A stretch of 54,342 nt of DNA from an uncultured Ruminococcus sp. (GCA_902766745.1 CACXES010000082.1:1-54342); one strand, 5' to 3'; positions 8,052 through 16,173 are shown, numbered from the stretch's first letter. Notes: generated from the letters alone by a model not told the origin. Program-made: numbers and translations.

Positions 8052-8095
8052 TAACCATAAAGCAATTTTTTTCATAAATAGAACACTTTTGTACA

Positions 8096-8124
8096 TTGAC
8101 ATCGCACGGCTCACGTCTTATACT
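8096..8124 (+). promoter_or_regulatory. Promoter of the beta-galactosidase gene
   Basis: TTGACA (8096-8101) and TATACT (8119-8124) with a 17-base spacer. About 45 bases separate this -35 from the -35 of the divergent regulator gene, room for an AraC operator. The A/T-rich block AAAGCAATTTTTTTCATA (8059-8076) in that space recurs inside the regulator gene at 7648-7665. Confidence 0.75.
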
Positions 8125-8162
8125 TTGCAGTAACAGACTATAAATAATCAGGAGTGATTTAT

Positions 8163-10052
8163 ATGAGCAAAAAAGCACTGCTTGAAATACACAAGGATAG
8201 CCTTACCCTGGGCGGAGAACCGTTTTATCTTGCCTCCGGGGATATGCATTATTTCAGATTCTTTAAGGACGGCTGGCGCAGACGGCTTAAGCTTATGAAG
8301 GACTTCGGTCTGACTGCGGTACAGACCTATGTGCCGTGGAATATGCATGAACCCGAGGAGGGCAAGTTCTGCTTTGACGGAAGCCTTGACATCGGCGAAT
8401 TTCTCCGCACCTGTGACGAGGTGGGGCTTAAGGTTATGTTCCGACCCTCGCCGTACATATGCTCGGAATGGGATTTCGGCGGTCTGCCTTACTGGCTTTT
8501 GAAAAAGGACGGTATCGGCATACGCACCTATGACCCGATATACATGGAATGCCTTAAGAATTATTATGAGCGGCTGGCAAAGGAGTTTGTACCTTATCTT
8601 TCCACAAACGGCGGCCCGATTATTGCCGTTGCGGTGGAGAACGAATACGGAAGCTTTGGCGACGACCGCCGCTACATTGCCGAAGTCGGCAGGCTTTTGA
8701 GGGAGCTTGGTGTTGACGTACCTCTGTATACCGCCAACGGCTTTGAATCGTTTAAGCTTCTTCCCGGTTCACGACCCGAATACTGGACATCAATAGACGT
8801 ACATGAGCTGACCGACGAGGCAAGGTCGAGTATTTTGGAATACCAAGGTGACAAGCCTATTATGATAGGCGAATTTTGGGCAGGCAGAAGCCAGCAGTGG
8901 GGCGGATATTTCAAGCGACAAACCGCCGAGGACGTGGCAAAGCTTTATAAATCCATAATCGACCAAGGGGCATATGTCAACTTTTATATGTTCTGCGGCG
9001 GCACAAACTTCGGCTTTCACAACGGTGCTCTTGAGGGCAGATACGGTGCTGATTTACCCGGCGCACCTAACCGATACATCCCCTTTGCCACAAGCTATGA
9101 CGTGGATGCGCCTGTGACCGAGTACGGATACCCCACAGAGAAATACTTTGCGTGCAAGCGAGTCCTCCGCGAATATCTTGAAGCCCAAGGCATTCCCTTC
9201 ACCGGGAGCGATGACGAAGCCGCACCGAGCTGCGAAACTCAAAGTATAGACAGCGTTAAGCTCACCAAATCGGCTGACCTTTTAGACAATGCGGAGGCTT
9301 TGGCAAAGAGCATACGCAAATCCGGAATACCGCTTACCTTCGAAAGCATGAATCAAGACTACGGCTTTATGCTTTACTCCACCGATATAGAATACACTGA
9401 TGACGCCGAGAGATCTATAAGAATAGAAGGTCTGCACGACCGTGCAATGATTTTCGGCAACGGCAAATACTTAGGCAGTATGATGCGCGATCGCAAACCC
9501 GAGGATATACGTTTCACCATTCCACGCAGCGGCATGCATCTGGATATTCTGGTCGAGAACATGGGCCGCATAAACTACGGCAACGCAATGCTGAATGAAA
9601 AGAAGGGAATCTGCGGTTTTGTAAAAATCGAGGTCTTAAACGAGGACGGCAGTATTTATCCGTGGAATTACACGATTAAAACCTCTTGGACAAACATCTC
9701 CCTCCCCTTTGACAGCCTTGAAAAAACCGACTTCTCGAAGCCCCCCAAGCCGGGCAGACCGATAATATATCAAGGAAGCTTTTCGGCAAAGCCCGGCGTT
9801 GACACATTTTTCAATCCGGGCAGCGGAGTCAAGGGCTTTGTGGAAATAAACGGCTTTAATATCGGAAGATACTGGTCAATCGGCCCCCAGGGGACGCTGT
9901 ACGTTCCCGGAGAGCTGCTCAAGGAAAATAACATTATCCGCATAGTTGAGTTACACCCGAAGGGTGATGAGCTGACGGTCGGCTTTGATGCCGAGCCGTC
10001 CCTCGACACAATCGAGGAAACCTGCGACCTTCAGGTTTCGGTTGTCGGATAA
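8163..10052 (+). CDS. Beta-galactosidase, glycoside hydrolase family 35
   Basis: A 629-residue GH35 enzyme without a signal peptide, so cytoplasmic, hydrolysing terminal beta-galactosides (possibly other beta-sugars). The N-terminal TIM barrel (about 1-330) begins GEPFYLASGDMHYFRF and has the acid/base glutamate in AVAVENEYGSFG (E161) and the nucleophile in IMIGEFWAG (E237). Two C-terminal beta-rich domains follow, with GFVEINGFNIGRYWSIGPQG matching the jelly-roll of the family. Start 8163 lies eight bases after AGGAG. The divergent AraC gene probably controls it. A 30-base palindrome ends the transcript. Confidence 0.93.
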   Translation: MSKKALLEIHKDSLTLGGEPFYLASGDMHYFRFFKDGWRRRLKLMKDFGLTAVQTYVPWNMHEPEEGKFCFDGSLDIGEFLRTCDEVGLKVMFRPSPYICSEWDFGGLPYWLLKKDGIGIRTYDPIYMECLKNYYERLAKEFVPYLSTNGGPIIAVAVENEYGSFGDDRRYIAEVGRLLRELGVDVPLYTANGFESFKLLPGSRPEYWTSIDVHELTDEARSSILEYQGDKPIMIGEFWAGRSQQWGGYFKRQTAEDVAKLYKSIIDQGAYVNFYMFCGGTNFGFHNGALEGRYGADLPGAPNRYIPFATSYDVDAPVTEYGYPTEKYFACKRVLREYLEAQGIPFTGSDDEAAPSCETQSIDSVKLTKSADLLDNAEALAKSIRKSGIPLTFESMNQDYGFMLYSTDIEYTDDAERSIRIEGLHDRAMIFGNGKYLGSMMRDRKPEDIRFTIPRSGMHLDILVENMGRINYGNAMLNEKKGICGFVKIEVLNEDGSIYPWNYTIKTSWTNISLPFDSLEKTDFSKPPKPGRPIIYQGSFSAKPGVDTFFNPGSGVKGFVEINGFNIGRYWSIGPQGTLYVPGELLKENNIIRIVELHPKGDELTVGFDAEPSLDTIEETCDLQVSVVG

Positions 10053-10058
10053 AAACTG

Positions 10059-10088
10059 CGGCGCAAATCGCATATGCGATTTGCGCCG
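10059..10088. terminator. Bidirectional terminator, 30-base perfect palindrome
   Basis: A perfect palindrome whose left half is CGGCGCAAATCGCAT. It lies between the convergent beta-galactosidase (stop 10052) and GTPase-NYN fusion (stop 10101) genes. The minus-strand copy runs into GCAGTTTTT, so it should stop that gene well; the plus side is followed by a looser T-rich stretch. Confidence 0.75.
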
Positions 10089-10100
10089 TATTACTTTATT

Positions 10101-12653
10101 CTAAAATTCATGTGCGATAAGGTCGCGAATCTCAGCCTCCGCAGCCTCCACCTCGGCAATAAATTCGCTTGTGGGTATGCGATACGCACCGTTGCCCAAA
10201 ATAATCAACTGCTCCATATAATCCGAGGTCGCAACCATAACATTATGGTTTTTCTCCAGTCGTTTCGTTGCCTTTTCTATATACGAATCTGCGGTTTCCG
10301 CCTCTTTTGTGTATACAACACTGATATTATTAACCTTTTCGACACTGCCGGGGTTTCCCTTGACCCTGTATGCGTCAAACACCGCAATCACCTCAACGTC
10401 ACGCATGGCACGGTATGCGCAGAGCCTATTTATCAGCATTGTCCGCGCCATATCAAGCTCCTCTGCCGCAGCCTCCTTAAGCTCCTTCCATGCGAATATA
10501 ACGTTATAGCCGTCCACCAGCAGATAATTCCCGTTTTTCGGCTTTGGTGCCGTTCCTGTACGGCGTACCGGCGGCGAATCATTCTTCGGCGTGTGCATGG
10601 CATGGTGAGCTCTGCGTTCAATCTTGCCGTAGGTCTGCTCAAAAATCCGCATAAGCTCCTTGTCATCGGCAAAGGCTACGCTTCGCCTCGGCACTGCTTG
10701 AACCGTCTGCTTGACAACGGGCACCTCAAGCTGTGCCGCCGGCAGGTGCATATGGTCAAAAACCTCATTCCACTTTACATTAAATCCGGCACCATGGGCG
10801 CAGAACACCGAGTCAGCCGTATTATCGGTATCCGCCTCGGCATTATAGCCTATTTCTTCTATTATATTTTCGGAATCCGCACACGGCTCATAGCCGCAGA
10901 AGGTACAGGAAAGCTGCCCCATGCCGCTCGTATACGCAGTAAGCTCCGCACGGTAGCCGCCTATTTTTGCCGCAGGCGCAAAGCCCGAAATAACCGAAGT
11001 CTCGCCGTTTGTCTCCGGCGGCGACATCCGTCCGCCCATTTGATTTATATCCGTCATGGCTCTGCCTACCGCTCCGCAGGGCAGCTCCATGCGAAATTCA
11101 AACCAAGGCTCCAGCAATACGGATTTTGCACGCATAAGTCCCTGACGCACTGCACGGTAGGTAGCCTGACGAAAGTCTCCGCCCTCGGTATGCTTCAGAT
11201 GCGCCCTTCCGGCAATCAGAGTTATCTTCATGTCGCATATGGGTGAACCGGTAAGCACTCCCAAGTGCGTCTTTTCTTCCAGATGCGTCAGTATCAGTCT
11301 CTGCCAGTTCCGATCCAGCTCGTCCTCGGAGCATTTCGTCGCAAACTTCAAGCCACTTCCCCTCGGCAGCGGTTCAAGCAGCAGATGAACCTCGGCGTAA
11401 TGCCGAAGCGGCTCATAATGTCCCACGCCCTCAACCTTATCGGCAATTGTTTCGCGGTACACGATTCCGCCCTTTTCAAAATCTACCTTCATATCAAACC
11501 GCTCTGCGATAATACGCCTCAAAACCTCAAGCTGCACCTCACCCATAAGCCGAATCCCGATTTTCCGACTTCTTTCATCCCAGCTGACAAAAAGCTGGGT
11601 TTCCTCCTGTTCAAGGCGGCGCAGCTTCTGCAGTGCGGTGTGAGGATCGGTTCCGTCCAAAATGTTCACCGTGTACGAAAATATCGGCTCTGACATCAGC
11701 CCCTCAGAATCCTGTTCCGCACCGTAGCCCTGTCCCGGGCGGCTTTGGCTCAAGCCTGTTACGGCACAGACCGTACCGGCGCAGGCCTCGCTGACATTGT
11801 CATACTTCTCTCCGGAATAAATCCGTATCTCGTTTACCTTTTCGGACAGGTCGGGATCAACTATATCCTTAACTCGCAGAACACCGCCGGTAATCTTCAT
11901 ATATGTCAGCCGCACTCCGCGGCCGCCGTCGGAAATTTTAAACACCTTTGCCCCGAATTTTTCTCCCCTCGGCGGCTCGACCGTATACCTGTCAAGCTCC
12001 TCCAAAAATTCCGTAACACCCTCGCCGGACAACGCACAGCCGAAGCGGCACGGAAACATTTTGCGCTGCATAACCGCCTCCGCAAGCAATCGCCTTGATA
12101 CCGCTCCGGTTTCAAGGTATTCCTCCATCAGCTCCTCGCTGCACATTGCGGCGGCGTCAGCAAATTCATCCGAGGTCTTATTCGCACCGAAATCCACACA
12201 GCCCTCATCAAGCCTTTTGTTCAGCTCCTCCAGAATTTTTTCCGCAAAGGTATCGGGCAGATCCATTTTGTTTACAAATATAAATGTGGGAACTCTGTGA
12301 CGCTTCAAAAGCCGCCACAGAGTTTCCGTATGCGGCTGAACTCCGTCAGATGCGGAAATCACCAGCACCGCATAGTCCAAAACCTGCAAAGTGCGCTCCG
12401 TCTCGGCGGCAAAGTCCACGTGTCCCGGAGTGTCGAGGAGCGTAAACTCTGTGTCTCCGAAGCCGAATACCGCCTGCTTCGAAAATATGGTTATTCCCCG
12501 TTCCCTCTCTATTGAATCCGTGTCCAGGTATGCATCACCGTGATCCACCCTACCCTGTCGCCGTATTTTTCCTGCGGCAAACAACATCCCCTCGGACAGA
12601 GTGGTCTTTCCCGAATCCACATGGGCAAGAATGCCTACAACAATCCTTTTCAT
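10101..12653 (-). CDS. TetM/EF-G-like ribosomal GTPase fused to a YacP/Rae1-type NYN endoribonuclease
   Basis: An 850-residue protein. Residues 1 to about 640 follow the ribosomal-protection/EF-G plan: G1 AHVDSGKT (10-17), RGIT (52-55), DTPGH (74-78), NKMD (128-131), then the beta-barrel, EFG-III/IV and EFG-V-like parts. After a linker (about 645-708) comes a complete NYN domain (709-850) resembling Bacillus YacP/Rae1: LLVDGYNVIFAW (D714), AVFDAYRVKG (D760), TKEAETAD (D789), ATSDYMEQ (D811). Rae1 cuts mRNA in the ribosomal A site; TetM works at the A site. The fusion would bring both activities to one place (inference). Its start codon overlaps the SGNH hydrolase stop (TAATG). A simple tetracycline-resistance role is less likely given the chromosomal setting and the nuclease tail. 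Confidence 0.9.
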   Translation of the reverse strand: MKRIVVGILAHVDSGKTTLSEGMLFAAGKIRRQGRVDHGDAYLDTDSIERERGITIFSKQAVFGFGDTEFTLLDTPGHVDFAAETERTLQVLDYAVLVISASDGVQPHTETLWRLLKRHRVPTFIFVNKMDLPDTFAEKILEELNKRLDEGCVDFGANKTSDEFADAAAMCSEELMEEYLETGAVSRRLLAEAVMQRKMFPCRFGCALSGEGVTEFLEELDRYTVEPPRGEKFGAKVFKISDGGRGVRLTYMKITGGVLRVKDIVDPDLSEKVNEIRIYSGEKYDNVSEACAGTVCAVTGLSQSRPGQGYGAEQDSEGLMSEPIFSYTVNILDGTDPHTALQKLRRLEQEETQLFVSWDERSRKIGIRLMGEVQLEVLRRIIAERFDMKVDFEKGGIVYRETIADKVEGVGHYEPLRHYAEVHLLLEPLPRGSGLKFATKCSEDELDRNWQRLILTHLEEKTHLGVLTGSPICDMKITLIAGRAHLKHTEGGDFRQATYRAVRQGLMRAKSVLLEPWFEFRMELPCGAVGRAMTDINQMGGRMSPPETNGETSVISGFAPAAKIGGYRAELTAYTSGMGQLSCTFCGYEPCADSENIIEEIGYNAEADTDNTADSVFCAHGAGFNVKWNEVFDHMHLPAAQLEVPVVKQTVQAVPRRSVAFADDKELMRIFEQTYGKIERRAHHAMHTPKNDSPPVRRTGTAPKPKNGNYLLVDGYNVIFAWKELKEAAAEELDMARTMLINRLCAYRAMRDVEVIAVFDAYRVKGNPGSVEKVNNISVVYTKEAETADSYIEKATKRLEKNHNVMVATSDYMEQLIILGNGAYRIPTSEFIAEVEAAEAEIRDLIAHEF

Positions 12654-13288
12654 TAACGGTCATTATCGGCGAACTTTTTAAATTCCGTCATCCACTCATG
12701 CGCAATAAACTCGTGTCCTTCCGCAGTGGGATGAACGCCGTCCCCCAGCCAATAGCCCATAGGCTTTTGGGTATACAGCTCGTCAAGCTTATTCTGAAGC
12801 GGCAGGAACGGAATATCAAATTCCTCAGCAAGCTCCTTCGCAGATGCGGCACGAAGCTCAACCTCTGCTCTGAATTTATCGTAAAACTTCAGGGTACTCT
12901 CACCCTTTAAAACAAACGGCTCCATAATGAGCAGCCTTGTATCAGGCAAAGCCTCTCTTACCTGTTCGAGAAGCAAACGGTAGTACAGCTTGTATCTGTC
13001 GTTATCCACGCCGTTGTTACGTTCAAGCTCATGCCACACATCGTTTACGCCGATCAAAATGCTCATAAAGTCCGGCTTTAAATTGATTATATCCGCCTTA
13101 ACCCGCGCCAGAAGGTCAATGCTTCTGTTTCCGCTGATACCGCGGTTAATATACCTGTATTCTCCGGGATAACTCTTTTCCGCCAGTCCCGAGGCAAAGG
13201 ACGGATATCCGCCGCCCAGCGAGGTCAATTCCTCTCGGGATCTGCCTGCATCCGTTATTGAATCGCCTTGAAAAAGCACTGTTTTCAT
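12653..13288 (-). CDS. SGNH/GDSL-family hydrolase
   Basis: A 211-residue esterase-type protein with the four SGNH blocks: FQGDSITDAG (nucleophile S10), a glycine in RGISGNRS, ILIGVNDVW with the block III asparagine, and LGDGVHPTAEGHE with the catalytic Asp and His. No signal peptide, so probably cytoplasmic; family members remove acetyl or acyl groups from sugars or lipids, and the substrate cannot be told here. The following GTPase-NYN gene overlaps its stop codon by one base, so the two are cotranscribed although no functional link is apparent. Confidence 0.9.
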   Translation of the reverse strand: MKTVLFQGDSITDAGRSREELTSLGGGYPSFASGLAEKSYPGEYRYINRGISGNRSIDLLARVKADIINLKPDFMSILIGVNDVWHELERNNGVDNDRYKLYYRLLLEQVREALPDTRLLIMEPFVLKGESTLKFYDKFRAEVELRAASAKELAEEFDIPFLPLQNKLDELYTQKPMGYWLGDGVHPTAEGHEFIAHEWMTEFKKFADNDR

Positions 13289-13362
13289 AAATATCTCTCC
13301 TATCCATGCGATATACGCACTTTAAAACAATAACACCGCCCGCTGTCGGTACATTCTCTACA

Positions 13363-13390
13363 ATTATACCACACATTGCAAAATAATCAA
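13363..13390 (-). promoter_or_regulatory. Promoter of the SGNH hydrolase-GTPase/NYN operon
   Basis: Minus-strand TTGATT (13385-13390) and TATAAT (13363-13368) with a 16-base spacer, about 70 bases ahead of the gene. Confidence 0.6.
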
Positions 13391-13475
13391 TATATTAATT
13401 AAATTTTTTAACTTTTCTATCGCACGGCATAAATATATTTAATATATATGTAATTTATTCGTAACATAAAAACAG

Positions 13476-13504
13476 TTGAAATTTGACATTTTATAAAATA
13501 TAAT
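13476..13504 (+). promoter_or_regulatory. Promoter of the zinc-ribbon membrane protein gene
   Basis: TTGAAA (13476-13481) and TATAAT (13499-13504) are 17 bases apart in a very AT-rich stretch. An overlapping TTGACA at 13484 offers an alternative -35 with a poorer -10. Confidence 0.55.
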
Positions 13505-13540
13505 ATATGTTAAGGAAATCCAAAATAGGAGGAATGTTAT

Positions 13541-14083
13541 ATGATTTGCAGAAAATGCAATACCCAAAACGATGACAATGCATCGGTTTGCGCCAACTGC
13601 GGCGAAAGCCTTACATATCAGCAGCAGTCGCCCAACAGTCAATATGGCGAACAGCAGCAATATGCAAATCCGCAATACGGCGACCCCCGCTACGGAGGTC
13701 AGCAGTACGGCGGACAGCAGATGCCTTATTACAAGGATATTTACGACCACACCTCGGAATATGATCCGCGCGATATCTCCAACAATAAGGTATTCGCCAT
13801 GCTTCCGTATCTTACGGGATGGATTGGCGTAATTGTTGCTCTGCTCGCTTCACACGAGTCAAAATATGTGGGCTTTCATATCCGTCAGGCATTAAAGCTC
13901 AGCATAACCAACACACTGCTCGTATTGATCTCTTTGGTTCTGTGCTGGACATTCATTGTTCCGATCGCCGGTGCTGTCTGCGTTATTATTATTGAAGTAA
14001 TACGGATTATCGGCTTCTTCTCGGTGTGCAGCGGCAACGCCAAGGAGCTTCCCATTGTCAGAAGCCTCGGCTTTTTGAAATAA
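13541..14083 (+). CDS. Zinc-ribbon protein with DUF4870-like membrane domain
   Basis: A 180-residue protein in three parts. Residues 1-22 are a zinc ribbon (C3, C6, C17, C20 in MICRKC and ANCGES). Residues 25-65 are a low-complexity Gln/Tyr/Gly linker (repeats like QYGGQQ). Residues 85-180 hold membrane segments, with the DUF4870-like YLTGWIGVIVALLASHESKYVGFHIRQAL followed by two hydrophobic helices. Function is unknown; the family is widespread in Firmicutes. Ribosome binding site AGGAGG lies eight bases before the start. It is a single gene; a candidate MITE begins 24 bases after its stop. Confidence 0.8.
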   Translation: MICRKCNTQNDDNASVCANCGESLTYQQQSPNSQYGEQQQYANPQYGDPRYGGQQYGGQQMPYYKDIYDHTSEYDPRDISNNKVFAMLPYLTGWIGVIVALLASHESKYVGFHIRQALKLSITNTLLVLISLVLCWTFIVPIAGAVCVIIIEVIRIIGFFSVCSGNAKELPIVRSLGFLK

Positions 14084-14093
14084 GCTCCTTTGC

Positions 14094-14106
14094 TTTAAAG
14101 CTCATC
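14094..14106 (+). repeat. Left 13-bp direct repeat flanking the MITE
   Basis: TTTAAAGCTCATC, identical to 14346-14358. The two copies directly abut the terminal inverted repeats of the element at 14107-14345 and look like a target-site duplication, unusually long for a MITE. Confidence 0.6.
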
Positions 14107-14345
14107 TAGCCGTTTGTAAAACGTGAAAAGGTGTGTAAAATAGGGACATTTTAATGTATTATATGGCTTATTTTCTCCGCTTACTTCGCACAACAGCATC
14201 GTACAAATTATAAATCCGAAATAATTTTATTAAATAATTGCCCTGCGCCCATACAGTTGCCAAGCCCAACTGCAACGAAAAAATTATTTCGGATTTTTTG
14301 GAAGGTTATCCACAATTTTTCGTTTTCACATTTTACAATAGACTA
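14107..14345. mobile_element. Candidate miniature inverted-repeat element (MITE), 239 bp
   Basis: The element has 25-base terminal inverted repeats (14107-14131 and 14321-14345) that match at 20 of 25 positions, both starting TAG and sharing TTGTAAAAYGTGAAAA. Identical 13-base direct repeats lie immediately outside on both sides. Inside is a perfect 17-base inverted repeat (14212-14228 with 14280-14296) enclosing a smaller CAGTTG/CAACTG hairpin, so a transcript would fold into a branched stem. No transposase is encoded. Part of the interior is related to 200-261. Confidence 0.6.
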
Positions 14346-14358
14346 TTTAAAGCTCATC
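14346..14358 (+). repeat. Right 13-bp direct repeat flanking the MITE
   Basis: Second copy of TTTAAAGCTCATC, beginning on the base after the right terminal inverted repeat. Confidence 0.6.
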
Positions 14359-14388
14359 GGTATCGAAGCTTAACTAAACAGACTTATA

Positions 14389-14430
14389 AACGGGTGCTGT
14401 CATACCTTATGTCCGCACCCGTTGCTTTTT
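14389..14430 (+). terminator. Intrinsic terminator between the MITE and metY
   Basis: AACGGGTGC (14389-14397) and GCACCCGTT (14415-14423) form a 9-base-pair stem followed by GCTTTTTG. It probably ends the transcript of the zinc-ribbon gene, with the MITE inserted between gene and terminator. Confidence 0.65.
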
Positions 14431-14521
14431 GTCCGTCCTTGCATTTTTCACCTCTTTTCACTCTGTTTCGCTGTGATTTTAAAATATTTTCTCTTTTTTT
14501 AAAAAATTTTTCAAAAAGGTA

Positions 14522-14550
14522 TTGACAAAAGATAAATAGTGTGATAATAT
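14522..14550 (+). promoter_or_regulatory. Promoter of the metY leader ORF-metY unit
   Basis: TTGACA (14522-14527) and TAATAT (14545-14550) with a 17-base spacer. The shared sulfur operator begins 7 bases downstream and covers the start site. Confidence 0.65.
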
Positions 14551-14556
14551 AATAGC

Positions 14557-14580
14557 ATACTAAACAGATAGGTATTATAG
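14557..14580 (+). promoter_or_regulatory. Rrf2/CymR-type operator at metY
   Basis: ATACTAAACAGATAGGTATT followed by ATAG. The same element occurs at cysK (19874-19898) and, in the minus orientation, at the rrf2 gene (21560-21583), with the common core CTA-N2-AAACA and TATTATAG in fixed spacing. It lies on the expected transcription start, a repressing position. The regulator is taken to be the Rrf2 protein at 21099-21536. Confidence 0.65.
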
Positions 14581-14648
14581 TTTATCGAAAATAACTACCG
14601 CAATGCGGCAACCAAAAAAGCTACTAAACACCGAACGGAGGATGTGCC

Positions 14649-14717
14649 ATGAACATTTATCACAAAGACAAATGGTTTTATCTCCTGCGTCATAACTGGA
14701 GATTCGGACGAATGTGA
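14649..14717 (+). CDS. Short leader ORF upstream of metY (22 codons)
   Basis: A 22-residue ORF, beginning MNIYHKDKWF and ending WRFGRM, with a strong ribosome binding site GGAGG seven bases before its ATG. It lies between the operator and metY, 102 bases before metY. Its last sense codon is methionine (ATG TGA), which fits a gene leading to homocysteine and methionine, although one Met codon is weak evidence. No clear terminator hairpin follows, so control, if any, might act by ribosome stalling, RNA stability or coupling. The parallel leader at cysK supports it being real. Confidence 0.55.
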   Translation: MNIYHKDKWFYLLRHNWRFGRM

Positions 14718-14819
14718 CGGAGTTTTCATTTGAATATCTACGGATTACTTAAATTAAATGACACTGTACAGTCTTGATGTACAAATTTATTAAAAATTTA
14801 TAGAAATGAGGAATTTAAA

Positions 14820-16115
14820 ATGGCAGAAATAAAAGATACTTCAAAATGGGGCTTTGAAACCAAGCAGTTACATATAGGACAGGAAAGCGCAGATCCGGCA
14901 AGCGACGCCAGAGCCGTTCCGATTTATCAGACCACATCGTATGTATTTAAGAACTCCGAGCACGCTGCGGCGCGCTTCGGCCTTGCGGATGCCGGCAACA
15001 TCTACGGCAGACTTACAAACTCAACTCAGGATGTGTTTGAAAAAAGAATTGCGGCATTGGAAGGCGGCGTGGCAGCACTCGCAACAGCTTCCGGCGCGGC
15101 GGCAATAACCTATGCGATTGAAACCCTCGCCGAGGGCGGCGGTCATATAGTTGCACAGAAAACCATCTACGGCGGCTCTTACAACCTGCTGGCGCATACG
15201 CTTCCCAAGTACGGAATAGAAACTACCTTTGTAAATATTCATGACCTCGATGAGGTCAAGGCGGCAATCCGTCCCGACACGAAGGCAATCTTCATTGAAG
15301 CACTCGGTAACCCTAACAGCGATATTCCCAACGTGGAGGCTGTTTCCGAAATCGCACACGAAGCTAAGCTTCCGCTGGTAATCGATTCCACCTTTGCGAC
15401 GCCGTACCTGTTCCGTCCGATCGAGCACGGCGCAGACATCGTGGTTCACTCCGCCACAAAATTTATCGGCGGTCACGGCACAACCTTAGGCGGCGTTATC
15501 GTTGACAGCGGAAAGTTCGACTGGGAGGGCAGCGGCAGGTTTGCATCGCTTGTTGACCCGAACCCCAGCTACCACGGTATTTCCTTCACAAAGGCGGTCG
15601 GCGCAGCTGCATTTGTTACGAAGATACGTGCAATTCTGCTCCGTGATACGGGTGCAACAATTTCACCGTTTAACGCCTTCCTGCTTCTGCAGGGTCTGGA
15701 GACATTGTCTCTGCGTGTTGAGCGTCACGCTGAAAACACAAAGAAGGTTCTGGAGTTTTTGAGCAATCATCCGCAGGTTGAAAAGGTAAATCATCCCGCA
15801 CTCCCGGAGCATCCCGACCATGCGCTGTATGAAAAGTACTATCCCAACGGCGGCGGCTCTATCTTCACCTTTGAAATCAAGGGCGGAGCAAAAGAGGCTC
15901 AGGCGTTCATTGACAGGCTTCAGATATTCTCGCTTCTCGCAAACGTTGCGGATGTTAAGTCTCTTGTCATCCATCCTGCAAGCACAACTCATTCACAGTT
16001 GTCTGAGGAGGAGCTGCTTGACCAGGGCATCAAGCCGAACACAATCCGTCTCTCCATCGGTACAGAGAGTGCAAAGGATATTATCGGCGACCTTGAACAG
16101 GCATTTGAAGCATAA
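14820..16115 (+). CDS. metY: O-acetylhomoserine aminocarboxypropyltransferase (sulfhydrylase)
   Basis: A 431-residue PLP enzyme of the Cys/Met metabolism family that joins O-acetylhomoserine and sulfide to give homocysteine. The PLP lysine is K214 in VVHSATKFIGGHGT; TLAEGGGHIVAQKTIYGGSYNL and NPSYHGISFTKAVG are characteristic of the MetY branch, and the length (about 430 against about 390 for MetB/MetC) also favours it. Ribosome binding site GAGG lies about eight bases upstream. It has its own promoter, a sulfur operator and a leader ORF, and is followed by a terminator at 16174-16211. It works with CysE, CysK and the Rrf2 regulator. Confidence 0.93.
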   Translation: MAEIKDTSKWGFETKQLHIGQESADPASDARAVPIYQTTSYVFKNSEHAAARFGLADAGNIYGRLTNSTQDVFEKRIAALEGGVAALATASGAAAITYAIETLAEGGGHIVAQKTIYGGSYNLLAHTLPKYGIETTFVNIHDLDEVKAAIRPDTKAIFIEALGNPNSDIPNVEAVSEIAHEAKLPLVIDSTFATPYLFRPIEHGADIVVHSATKFIGGHGTTLGGVIVDSGKFDWEGSGRFASLVDPNPSYHGISFTKAVGAAAFVTKIRAILLRDTGATISPFNAFLLLQGLETLSLRVERHAENTKKVLEFLSNHPQVEKVNHPALPEHPDHALYEKYYPNGGGSIFTFEIKGGAKEAQAFIDRLQIFSLLANVADVKSLVIHPASTTHSQLSEEELLDQGIKPNTIRLSIGTESAKDIIGDLEQAFEA

Positions 16116-16173
16116 TCTCTTTAATAACATAGAAAAAGCGGCGGAAATGTCGTGTACTGTTAAGGACAAATAT

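Noticed and set aside
10074-11246. 390-residue open frame opposite the GTPase-NYN gene
   Set aside because: Antisense shadow of a strongly supported coding sequence; the composition is basic and non-protein-like, and it starts inside the bidirectional terminator.
10101-12653. Annotation as a plain tetracycline resistance gene (tetM/tetW)
   Set aside because: The GTPase part is of that superfamily, but the C-terminal NYN nuclease domain, the chromosomal operon with an SGNH hydrolase and the absence of any mobile context do not fit an acquired resistance gene.
13439-13750. Hydrophobic minus-strand frame opposite the zinc-ribbon gene
   Set aside because: It is the complement of the Gln/Tyr-rich linker and zinc ribbon and crosses the promoter; hydrophobicity is a by-product of that complement.
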